From Levilactobacillus brevis ATCC 14869 = DSM 20054 (GTDB taxonomy: Bacteria; Bacillota; Bacilli; Lactobacillales; Lactobacillaceae): a stretch of 64,000 bases of DNA. Positions 52,070 to 59,825 of the stretch are shown here, piece after piece; the stretch's first letter is position 1; the number at the start of each line of letters is the position of its first letter. The notes beneath the pieces are model-generated. The model saw only the letters and a program-made list of their open reading frames with translations, had not been told where the DNA came from and made no database searches. The stretch is from contig NZ_AZCP01000004.1 in NCBI RefSeq assembly GCF_001433855.1, positions 270,894-334,893 of the forward strand, read 5' to 3'. A program made the position numbers and the translations under genes.

Positions 52070-52095
52070 TTAGCACTCATAGAGAAGAGTGCTAA
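52070..52095 (+). promoter_or_regulatory. CIRCE element (HrcA operator)
   Basis: TTAGCACTC (52070-52078) and GAGTGCTAA (52087-52095) are perfect CIRCE arms. The spacer is 8 bases, not the usual 9. It sits just after TACAAT (52053-52058), near the start of transcription. Confidence 0.88.
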
Positions 52096-52139
52096 TACCA
52101 AGTACCTCATCGAATAGAGTTAAAATGGAGGGCGATTTT

Positions 52140-52568
52140 ATGATTAAAATGTACTTTCACGCAAAAACGACGGCTGTTACCAAGGCAATGAAATGGTTGG
52201 CTAACCATGATGCCAAATTTACAGCTCGTGATATTAAAAAACAACCATTAACCCGGGATGAAATCCTGTACATGCTATCTTTAACTGAAGAAGGAACCGA
52301 TGACTTGATTTCGACCCGTTCTAAGGCCTACAAAGCATTACCAGCTTCTGTGCAAGACATGGGCATGAATGAATTGGTTGATCTGCTGCAAAAGAACCCC
52401 GGAATCTTGAAGAATCCGATTGTGGTTGATCGCAACAAATTAGCCACTGGTTTCGACCTCGAAACGATTCGCGAATTCGTGCCGGCTTCTTACCGGAAAA
52501 AGGAATTGGCTAGTTTCTTCAAGATTTTGAATGGTAGCAAGAACAGTCTAGGTGTGTCACCAGCATAA
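52140..52568 (+). CDS. spx: Spx/ArsC-family regulator lacking the CxxC redox switch
   Basis: A 142-residue protein with the ArsC/Spx thioredoxin-like fold: KAMKWLANHDAKFTARDIKKQPLTRDEIL, STRSKAYKALP, LQKNPGILKNPIVVDRNKLATGFD and an IREFVP end. In Spx the N-terminal loop carries Cys10-x-x-Cys13; here the positions are Thr10 and Val13 (AKTTAVTKA), so it cannot sense thiol stress that way. Spx proteins bind the RNA polymerase alpha C-terminal domain. Placement under a CIRCE site suggests heat-stress control instead. GGAGGG precedes ATG 52140. Confidence 0.88.
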   Translation: MIKMYFHAKTTAVTKAMKWLANHDAKFTARDIKKQPLTRDEILYMLSLTEEGTDDLISTRSKAYKALPASVQDMGMNELVDLLQKNPGILKNPIVVDRNKLATGFDLETIREFVPASYRKKELASFFKILNGSKNSLGVSPA

Positions 52569-52584
52569 TAGAAGATTAAGGATT

Positions 52585-52613
52585 AACCGTGGTCAGTGGA
52601 TCACGGTTTTTTT
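52585..52613 (+). terminator. Terminator of the spx paralogue
   Basis: AACCGTG / CACGGTT stem with a T-tract. Confidence 0.88.
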
Positions 52614-52646
52614 GTGCCGTAATCGTGAGAAAATATAGACGTATAC

Positions 52647-52679
52647 AAAAAAGCCGTACGTAGTAGCACGGCTTTTTTG
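52647..52679. terminator. Terminator of the NlpC/P60 gene
   Basis: AAAAAGCCGT / ACGGCTTTTT arms, working in both directions. Confidence 0.85.
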
Positions 52680-52687
52680 TAGTGGAT

Positions 52688-53464
52688 TTAGCTTAATGTT
52701 GCCGGACGGGAATACCCGACTGTATGCCACCAGGAAACATTTGTGGCTTCGGTAATGACACCGTTTAATTGGGCATCGATCATTTTGTGGTTACCCAGGT
52801 AGATCCCACAGTGTGTAATATTGCTAGCGCTGGTACCGAAGAAGATTAAGTCGCCGGCCTTGGCATTAGCGGCACTAACGTGGGTGTAGCTATCGTATTG
52901 TGCTTGCGCCGTTCGTGGCAGCGTTTGCCCAATAGCTTGATTAAAGACATATTTGGTAAAGCCCGAGCAATCAAAGGCACTTGGTCCGTTACCGCCGTAG
53001 GCATAAGGTTTGCCTAGTTGTGTCTTGGCAGCTTTTAAAATAGAATCATAGGTTCCGGTCCCTGTAGATGAAGTTGTTGTTGCCGTGTGGGCATAGCTCT
53101 TCTTTTGCAAATACCCGTGCCAGATCCAACCAGCAGCAGTCTTTCTGCCGTTGGTGACATAGTAGTAGAGGTATTTAACCCCATTCTTTTTGATGATGTA
53201 ACGTTTTTTAGTGGCGTGCCACGTGGTGTTGGGATAATTTTTTAAGTAATGGGTCTTCTTCCCAAAGGTCATGTTAGTGGCCGTTCCCCCTAAGTTGTAG
53301 GTCCACCCCGTCGCGCTCTTGCGTGTATAGGCGGTACTAGCCATATTGCTGGTACTAACAATTGTATTTGTACTATTGGCATGAGCGGTGGTGCTTTGAC
53401 TCAATGCGGGTACTAAAGCGGCGGCAAATGCCACGGCGAAACTAACTTTTTGTAGTGTCTTCAT
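52688..53464 (-). CDS. Secreted NlpC/P60 cell-wall endopeptidase
   Basis: A 258-residue exported peptidase. The signal peptide (VSFAVAFAAALVPALSQSTTAHA) is cut near residue 29. An N-terminal region (about 40-125) has repeated Trp/Tyr-rich strands and probably binds the wall. The NlpC/P60 domain (about 138-258) has Cys166 in AFDCSGFTKYVF, His218 in ITHCGIYLG and a third polar residue near His226. It cleaves within peptidoglycan stem peptides. Single gene. Confidence 0.9.
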   Translation of the reverse strand: MKTLQKVSFAVAFAAALVPALSQSTTAHANSTNTIVSTSNMASTAYTRKSATGWTYNLGGTATNMTFGKKTHYLKNYPNTTWHATKKRYIIKKNGVKYLYYYVTNGRKTAAGWIWHGYLQKKSYAHTATTTSSTGTGTYDSILKAAKTQLGKPYAYGGNGPSAFDCSGFTKYVFNQAIGQTLPRTAQAQYDSYTHVSAANAKAGDLIFFGTSASNITHCGIYLGNHKMIDAQLNGVITEATNVSWWHTVGYSRPATLS

Positions 53465-53659
53465 TTTGCAATTCCATCCCTCATATGTATTGTTGTGATC
53501 TCAGTAGTGTTATCAAAGTACAGTTACTAAGATAGTCGTTATGAGTTACAGAATGGTTACGGTGCAAAATCATTGGCATTACTATTTTGTGCGTAATCGT
53601 AATATTACAAGGCTTGGGCCACTTATACTAGGCGTTTGCCCAGTTGAATTGATTAAAAA

Positions 53660-54502
53660 TTAGATGCGCTTGTTGCTAATCGGCAATTGCCGCTGGTAAG
53701 TCATATAGGCGGCCGTTGGTGGAAAGGGTAGTCGGGACTGTAAGTGCATAGCCAAAGGATCAGTCGTATCAAATTCACCGGCTAGTGTGTGAAAATGCCG
53801 TTGTAGCCAATTTAAAATGACTGGTAATAGATGGTCTAATTGGCCACTGTGCCGTTCTCCTGGCCAAGCGATTGCGACGGACGTGGGGGAGTCGGCAAAG
53901 GAAAATAGCCAAGCTTCTAGGTGTTCATTGACCATTAAGGCCAGTGGTGCCTCAAGAATTTGATCTCTAAAAATACGAGCTTGCCACGCTTCAGGTGATT
54001 GGGAGATTACGGGGTTATTGAGGTGTGTCTGGGCATAGTCCTGATAAGCCCAAGCACTCAGTTGCTGACAGAGTTTTGGATTTGCTAAGACTTGCGCCGC
54101 ACTTAAGACGGTTGCATGGGCATCCGGTAATCCAGTTGTCGTCAGTGTTAATTGGGGAAGATAGGTCGTGCGAATAAGATGGAATTCGTGCTTAGTTAGC
54201 CAGAGATTAAAGGGATGTTGCGGTGCAAAGTCACGGGTGATGAGGGATTGATGGTGCCCGCTTAATGCTTGCTGCGTCACATCTGTGAGAATTTGTTGGC
54301 TGATAGACGTAAAGCTGGGACGCGTTGGGTCAACGTAGCCAGCAAAGTATAGCGCGTGGGGATGAAGGGCGTTTGTCCAAGTCGTAACCAATCCTTGTGG
54401 TTGGTGAGGATCACCGTACAAGGTAGGGTGCCGATGCTCTAATTGTTGTGGTAGCTCTCGTGTCTTGGCGAGCTGGTGTAATAGGGGATAAATAGTTGTC
54501 AA
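53660..54502 (-). CDS. GNAT-like protein, function unknown
   Basis: A 280-residue soluble protein that looks like a tandem or degenerate GNAT acetyltransferase: strands around LVTTWTNALHPHALYFAGYVDP and LALMVNEHLEAWLFSFADSPTSVAIAWPG, and a late helix QLDHLLPVILNWLQRHF. I see no clear acetyl-CoA loop (Q/RxxGxG/A), so the activity is doubtful. The start is TTG 54502, about 8 bases after AAGGTGA. Histidine- and glutamine-rich. Single gene. Confidence 0.5.
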   Translation of the reverse strand: MTTIYPLLHQLAKTRELPQQLEHRHPTLYGDPHQPQGLVTTWTNALHPHALYFAGYVDPTRPSFTSISQQILTDVTQQALSGHHQSLITRDFAPQHPFNLWLTKHEFHLIRTTYLPQLTLTTTGLPDAHATVLSAAQVLANPKLCQQLSAWAYQDYAQTHLNNPVISQSPEAWQARIFRDQILEAPLALMVNEHLEAWLFSFADSPTSVAIAWPGERHSGQLDHLLPVILNWLQRHFHTLAGEFDTTDPLAMHLQSRLPFPPTAAYMTYQRQLPISNKRI

Positions 54503-54725
54503 AGCGAGTCACCTTCTTAGAAAAATTAAGCTTAGTATAGGCCATAAAAATTAATAGTGACAAATGAACACATCTATTTTTTAGCCAGAACCGTTGTGGT
54601 GGTGAAATATCCGTCAAAATAACTAGCCGTTTACCAATTAATGGGTGATTGCCTGTTGATTGTTAGGAGGAGTAGCGCGAGAATAAGGTTGGAAACTTTT
54701 ATGAAGAAAGTAGGGATTAAACGAT

Positions 54726-56828
54726 ATGGAAACTAAACGTACCCATTTTAAAATGTATAAAAGCGGTCGCCGTTGGGTATTTGCCTGTGCGGTCATTGCA
54801 GCTTTGGCAGGTGGCGTAACGGTAACGGCACAAGCTGACGTAACTGATGATACCAGTTCTAGTATGACGACTAGCAGTCAGGCAGCAACGTCATCAGAGA
54901 GTAGTACTAGTGCGACGAGTAGTGTGGTGAGTCAGTCAAGCGTCAGTGCCGCTAGTCAAAGCAGTACGTCAGTGGCTCAGGAGAACGGTAGCAGTACAAC
55001 GCAGACATCTACAGCTACGCAGACGACTGAGTCAACAACCGAAAAGACGGCAACCGCAGCGACTAAGACAATAGCCAAGGCAAAGAAGGCTAAAGCGACG
55101 ACCCACACGACAACCGCAATTGTTCCGGGGAGTCGGTTAAGCCTAGCTTTGGCAAATACCTTAAAAGCTAAAACACGTACCGGTGCAACGCGTAAGCAAC
55201 AGTTGGGGCACACGAACGCACTCAGTTCTGCTGCTACCAAGGCCCGGACGGCTAAGGCAACCGTTGCTAGTTTGTTACAAAAACTGGCCGATCAAACGCC
55301 GGCAACTACTACGGCATTAACGCCATATGCGGACAGCGGCATTCAAGCAGGTGGGAGTGTCTACGATGATTTCCCGGATTTAGATAATTTACTGGGGGTC
55401 TCCTCAGTCTTTCATATCTTTGCGCGGGAAGCTGAGTTGAACGCCCACACAAATGGTAACGTTGCGGTACAAAATTTGATTGGCAACGTGAACTTCGGAA
55501 CAAACATCATTGAAGAACTATTGGATAAAGATATTTCTTACATACAAAACCTAACCAATATTGCTGGTAGTTCATTTGTCTCAGGGGGGGATACCCGTGA
55601 AAACAAGGTGATCTTCGGGGACGGCATTGAAGTAGATATTAGTAATCCTAACCGGCCGATGGTCAATGGCGTCTATATTGATCACTTGCTAGCCTCAGAA
55701 GTTTATCAAGATCAAAATGGGCAAACGTACATTGATTTTGATGCTGAGTTTGCTAAGTTAAAAGCACTCAATGAGTCGTTAGCGAATACGGCAAGCGAAG
55801 TGACGTATTCGAATAGCGATTTTGATGACTTGAATAAGCGGGTCATCGACGTTAGTTCTATGACGCCGAATGCCAATAATCAAATTGTCATTAATGTGAC
55901 ACCGGATGTTCTTGCTGGCAACACGCCATTAACCATTTCTGGGTTATCACCAGATGCTGATGGGACGACGGTGATTATTAATGTGGATACGGGTGGTCAA
56001 TCGGACTATACGATCAACTCACAAATTAAAATCATTTACAGTGATGGAACGGAACGAAATAACCAAGAGACCGAAGACTTTGGTGACAACCATTTGCTGT
56101 GGAACTTTTATGACAGTACCGCTAGTGATAAGCAGTATGGCGGCACGATTAACGTTAACGCACCGTTCCAAGGAAGTGTCCTCGCGCCTTCTGCGACAGT
56201 AGTGGCTAATCAAAACTTGGATGGTAATATTATTGCTGACAAAGTGGTTGTTAATGCGGAAACCCACCGGTGGGACTTGCAAGACAATACGGACGCCGAA
56301 GATGAACCGGAATACGAAGAGGTCATGACGCTTCCGGGAATTGGGATTGAATTACCGAATATTGAAGAACCAAACACAGAGGAACCAAACACAGAGGAAC
56401 CAAACACAGAAGAGCCTAACACTGAGGAACCTAATACAGAGGAGCCTAACACAGGAGACCCCAACGTTGAGGAACCGCAAACTGAAGAACCAACCGATGA
56501 AGAGACGACGTATGAACATGAACAACCTAATTTAGCTGATGAATACGAAGACGATTTGATTGATTTTGAAGAAGAAGGGAACACAGCGGCCGAAGAGACT
56601 TTGCTCAATAAGGTTGACGCGGCAATTGCTCAAGCTAAGGCGGCAGGAAACCAAGCCCTAGTTGCTGAATTGCAAACAGTCCGTGGCGAGATTCTGGCAG
56701 CCTTGGGACTGGCCGATGGCTTACCACAAACGGGTGAAGCCCATCAAGGCTGGTTACAAGTGCTTGGCTTGGCCTTAGCTGGTGGTCTGCTAGGGACAAC
56801 CATTATTCGCCGGAAACGGCAAGATTAA
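54726..56828 (+). CDS. LPXTG-anchored surface protein with choice-of-anchor A domain
   Basis: A 700-residue wall protein. A KxYKxGKxW-type signal peptide (KMYKSGRRWVFA) opens it, followed by a Ser/Thr-rich stretch (about 40-110) likely to be glycosylated and a Lys/Ala/Thr-rich part. A choice-of-anchor A-like adhesin domain (about 205-515, GGSVYDDFPDLDNLLGVSS to QNLDGNIIADKVVV) comes next. Six EEPNT repeats and an acidic stalk lead to the sortase signal LPQTG (666-670), a helix and RRKRQD. A short upstream frame (54701-54736) overlaps the start and may couple translation. A likely adhesin; ligand unknown. Confidence 0.88.
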   Translation: METKRTHFKMYKSGRRWVFACAVIAALAGGVTVTAQADVTDDTSSSMTTSSQAATSSESSTSATSSVVSQSSVSAASQSSTSVAQENGSSTTQTSTATQTTESTTEKTATAATKTIAKAKKAKATTHTTTAIVPGSRLSLALANTLKAKTRTGATRKQQLGHTNALSSAATKARTAKATVASLLQKLADQTPATTTALTPYADSGIQAGGSVYDDFPDLDNLLGVSSVFHIFAREAELNAHTNGNVAVQNLIGNVNFGTNIIEELLDKDISYIQNLTNIAGSSFVSGGDTRENKVIFGDGIEVDISNPNRPMVNGVYIDHLLASEVYQDQNGQTYIDFDAEFAKLKALNESLANTASEVTYSNSDFDDLNKRVIDVSSMTPNANNQIVINVTPDVLAGNTPLTISGLSPDADGTTVIINVDTGGQSDYTINSQIKIIYSDGTERNNQETEDFGDNHLLWNFYDSTASDKQYGGTINVNAPFQGSVLAPSATVVANQNLDGNIIADKVVVNAETHRWDLQDNTDAEDEPEYEEVMTLPGIGIELPNIEEPNTEEPNTEEPNTEEPNTEEPNTEEPNTGDPNVEEPQTEEPTDEETTYEHEQPNLADEYEDDLIDFEEEGNTAAEETLLNKVDAAIAQAKAAGNQALVAELQTVRGEILAALGLADGLPQTGEAHQGWLQVLGLALAGGLLGTTIIRRKRQD
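56364..56453 (+). repeat. 15-base tandem repeat coding EEPNT
   Basis: Six in-frame copies of a unit like GAGGAACCAAACACA, diverging toward the 3' end. Such repeats change number by slippage and alter stalk length. Confidence 0.95.
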
Positions 56829-56841
56829 CGCAAAGAATGTC

Positions 56842-56878
56842 AAAGGAGCTGTGACGAATAGGTCACGGCTCCTTTTTT
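56842..56878. terminator. Terminator between surface protein and TSUP genes
   Basis: AAAGGAGCTGTGAC / GTCACGGCTCCTTT arms. Confidence 0.9.
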
Positions 56879-56882
56879 GTTA

Positions 56883-57629
56883 TTAGACAATCATACGCAG
56901 TCCCATCACGATAAGCAACAGCCCCATGAACGGCTTAACGTATTGATTGAGTTTTTGTGGATCAATATGCATCAGTAAGCGTGGGGCACACAACGCCCCT
57001 AAGACAGCCCCAATCATGAGACTCAGGCCAACAGACCAGTCAATATTGTTAGCGGATAGGTGAAATAGGAGCCCGACTAGGGAGGTTCCGACTAAGACGT
57101 AAGCGGAAGTAGCTGCCGCTGGTAACATATCAATCCCTAGAACTAATAACCCAGCAATAATAGGGCCACCACCACTAAGTCCAGCGACACCAACCATAAT
57201 GCCACTGAGCGCCCCATAAATGGTCGCCTGTGCCCGTTGATGGGGCGCTGGGCGATCATTGTGACTAAGGAATCGCTTAATCAGAATTTGAAGACCCAAG
57301 CCCATTAAGATAAGGGCGACCAGCCAAGTATAAAGCTTACCGGGTATGTATGGCGCAAGCAACGCCCCCACAATGGTCGCGGGAATGGCGGTGAGTAACA
57401 TCTGATTACCAACTCTGAAGTGTATTTGGCCAGTTCGGTAATGACCATAAGCCCCCACCACTAGAGATGGAAAGGCCGTGAATAAGGACGTGGATGCTGC
57501 CACGGCCGGCGCTAATCCAAAAACACTGGTTAATAAGCCCAGATAAATGGCTGCGCCCCCACCATCAGTTGACAAGACTAAAATCCCGACTAAAAATCCA
57601 ATTAATACTAAGCCTAACCACATGAGCAA
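56883..57629 (-). CDS. TSUP (TauE/SafE) family transporter
   Basis: A 248-residue, 8-helix membrane protein of the sulfite exporter TauE/SafE group. The two half-repeats carry LSTDGGGAAIYLGLL and GVAGLSGGGPIIAGLLVLG. These export or import small anions of sulfur or carbon; the substrate is unknown. The TTG at 57629 is the likely start, 9 bases after AAGGAG; the longer TTG start at 57695 has no ribosome site. Divergent from the SDR at 57762. Unlike the TSUP at 29000, this copy is intact. Confidence 0.82.
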   Translation of the reverse strand: MLMWLGLVLIGFLVGILVLSTDGGGAAIYLGLLTSVFGLAPAVAASTSLFTAFPSLVVGAYGHYRTGQIHFRVGNQMLLTAIPATIVGALLAPYIPGKLYTWLVALILMGLGLQILIKRFLSHNDRPAPHQRAQATIYGALSGIMVGVAGLSGGGPIIAGLLVLGIDMLPAAATSAYVLVGTSLVGLLFHLSANNIDWSVGLSLMIGAVLGALCAPRLLMHIDPQKLNQYVKPFMGLLLIVMGLRMIV

Positions 57630-57761
57630 CCGTGTCGTCTCCTTGTTTGTAAGAACTTTATTGATCAGTTTAACGACTAACGGAAATATCGTCAATGTCT
57701 GTGACTAAAAGTTGGATCTTGTTGTATGATGAAAGGCAACATAGGATTCAGGAGGCAGACA

Positions 57762-58478
57762 ATGAAATTAGAACAGCAACGCGTATTAATTGTCGGTGGA
57801 ACGTCAGGTTTTGGTAAAGCAGTAGCGCAACAGGCACTGCAGGCTGGTGCCCAAGTGCATATTATTGGCCACCAGCAAGCACATGTCGATACCACCATTG
57901 CTCAATTACGGACCTTAGGGGTCATTAAGGGAACGGCATTAGATGCACAATCTGAGGCAGCTTTAACAGCTTTTTTTGAGCAACAGTCGCCATTCAATCA
58001 CGTCTTATCATTTTTGGGTGGGGCAATGGGTGGTGGCTTCTTGGATAATTCAGTCGCGACTATTCGTCAAGCGATTGAAGATAAATTCTTTGCCAATTTA
58101 CAGTTGTCAAAGATGGCAGCCACCCATCTTATTGATGGTGGTTCATTGATCCTAACATCAGGTGCTGGCGGGCACCCAGCCGACGCGTCTGGAGCCATTA
58201 TTGGTAACCAGGCGATCAATACGTTGGTCGCCGGTTTAGCGGTAGAAATGGCGCCGCACTATCGGGTTAATGCGGTGGCCCCGACTTGGACGCCGACAGG
58301 ATTGTGGCGGCAGTTGACCCCGCAGGCAATCCAGGAACAATCAGCTGCGTTTGCAAAGGGGGTGCCCCTACAGCGAGTCGCCACTAAAGACGAGGTTGCT
58401 TCGGCCTATCTGTACTTAATGAGCAATGATTTCGTAACGGGCCAGGTGCTTCATGTGGATGGCGGTGTGGATTTATAA
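57762..58478 (+). CDS. SDR-fold protein lacking the catalytic Tyr/Lys
   Basis: A 238-residue Rossmann protein with a normal cofactor loop (VGGTSGFGKAV) and a C-terminal VTGQVLHVDGG end typical of SDRs. The YxxxK active site is missing: the expected place reads GAIIGNQAINTLV, with Ala and Asn in place of Tyr and Lys. The Ser region (LTSGAGG) remains. It may bind NAD(P) as a sensor, or use other chemistry. AGGAGG lies 6 bases before ATG 57762. It shares a divergent promoter region with the TSUP transporter. Confidence 0.8.
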   Translation: MKLEQQRVLIVGGTSGFGKAVAQQALQAGAQVHIIGHQQAHVDTTIAQLRTLGVIKGTALDAQSEAALTAFFEQQSPFNHVLSFLGGAMGGGFLDNSVATIRQAIEDKFFANLQLSKMAATHLIDGGSLILTSGAGGHPADASGAIIGNQAINTLVAGLAVEMAPHYRVNAVAPTWTPTGLWRQLTPQAIQEQSAAFAKGVPLQRVATKDEVASAYLYLMSNDFVTGQVLHVDGGVDL

Positions 58479-58540
58479 AGGGGGTCAAGGAGAGTTAAGT
58501 ATCGTTGACCTCACGTTTTCGTATTAGATGGTTGGAGATC

Positions 58541-58575
58541 AAAAGCGCCCGGAATCTTTCCCGGACGCTTTTTTA
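58541..58575. terminator. Terminator between convergent SDR and xyloside transporter genes
   Basis: AAAAGCGCCCGG / CCGGACGCTTTT arms. Confidence 0.88.
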
Positions 58576-58586
58576 TGGCAAAACGG

Positions 58587-59825
58587 CTAACGTTTGACTG
58601 ACTTGATTTGTAAGATTAAGATACCGCCGATGAGAGAGAAGATAAAGGAAATGATGAAGATACCAGCGTAACCAAATAGAGCAATGACACCAGCGGCAAT
58701 TACCGGTGCGATGGCCTGCGTAATGGTATTCCCGAGATTATAGATTCCCAGGAAGAAGGCCACACGGTTTTGGTCGGGAATCACTTCCAGGTTTAGGAGG
58801 TTATCCAGTGAATTCCATAAGCCCATACCAATGCCAGCAGCGAATGCATAGGTAATAATTCCCAAATTGTCGCGGAAGAAAAAGAGCATCAGGGCACCGA
58901 ATGCCAGAAAAAGCGTGGAGAAGCCAACCGGGAGTTTTAAAATCTTAAATTTATCAGACAGTGGACCCGCAACAAAGCCCATGAAGACGCCAAAGATTAG
59001 CATGATGAGGTTAATCAATTGAATGGCAGATTGTGTCTGGTTCCCCCGATGGAGAAAATCAGTCATAATGTAGAGAATGTAGCCGGTGATTGCAAAATTA
59101 CCGACACCTTGGAATAGTTTGGCAATTAAGGCAAGGTAATAATCGCGCCCAACGGACCACCGTGGAAAAATAGCAGCGGCATCTTTTAAAGTGAGTTTTT
59201 GATGCGCTGGTTGTGTCGTCACGGATTGTTCGGCTAGGTTGCTTGGTTCATGAACGATCAAAGTGGCAATGGAGACACCGATAAAAGTAAAAATCCCAAA
59301 AATAATGAAGCCTAAGCGAAACTGACTTAAGAATAGTGCGCCAACGACATTAAAGCCATTATTACCGAGTGCCATTCCCAAGCCACCATAGGCCGAAGAC
59401 GCCGTTGCGCGACCATCTTCTGGTGCAAAATCAATCCACGCAACCATGGGGGCCACGATGAAGTTGAGGGCGGCTTGGCCCACCATCCAGGCTGTTAGCA
59501 AAATGGGGATGTTGGGGGAAAATGAGGCAGCAATCATGGCAAGCATAAAGACGAAGGCGCCGCCCATCAACCATGGTGCACGTTTGCCGAAGCGTGAGTG
59601 GGTCTTATCGGAAAGCGCCCCCGCAATCATGTTGGAAAGCGCGGCGACAATCATGCCACAAGTAGAGAAGAGCGCGACGAGTTCAACTTTGTGAGGCGCG
59701 TCAAAGTGTTGAATCAATGCCGGTAAGAAGAGACTATTCATGACGATGTAAGGGCCTAACCAACTAGCTGGTCCAATGATCAGGCCGGGAATCAGACGTT
59801 TAAGGGGGATGATTACTTTATTCAT
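58587..59825 (-). CDS. MFS/GPH sugar transporter, probably xylo-oligosaccharide
   Basis: A 412-residue, 12-helix carrier with the motif GALSDKTHSRFGKRAPWL after helix 2 and GPLSDKFKILKLP in the second half, like MFS/GPH sugar:cation symporters. Its start overlaps the end of the beta-xylosidase gene by 8 bases, so the substrate is likely a beta-xyloside such as xylobiose. GAGGAC within the upstream gene serves as ribosome site. Confidence 0.82.
   Translation of the reverse strand: MNKVIIPLKRLIPGLIIGPASWLGPYIVMNSLFLPALIQHFDAPHKVELVALFSTCGMIVAALSNMIAGALSDKTHSRFGKRAPWLMGGAFVFMLAMIAASFSPNIPILLTAWMVGQAALNFIVAPMVAWIDFAPEDGRATASSAYGGLGMALGNNGFNVVGALFLSQFRLGFIIFGIFTFIGVSIATLIVHEPSNLAEQSVTTQPAHQKLTLKDAAAIFPRWSVGRDYYLALIAKLFQGVGNFAITGYILYIMTDFLHRGNQTQSAIQLINLIMLIFGVFMGFVAGPLSDKFKILKLPVGFSTLFLAFGALMLFFFRDNLGIITYAFAAGIGMGLWNSLDNLLNLEVIPDQNRVAFFLGIYNLGNTITQAIAPVIAAGVIALFGYAGIFIISFIFSLIGGILILQIKSVKR

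Noticed and set aside
54701-54736. Alternative N-terminus of the LPXTG protein
   Set aside because: The 11-codon frame is out of phase with the main gene and stops inside it; kept only as a possible coupling ORF.
56210-56608. 132-codon Ser/Gly-rich minus-strand frame
   Set aside because: It is the reverse of the EEPNT repeat region of the LPXTG gene; repeats give long open antisense frames by chance.
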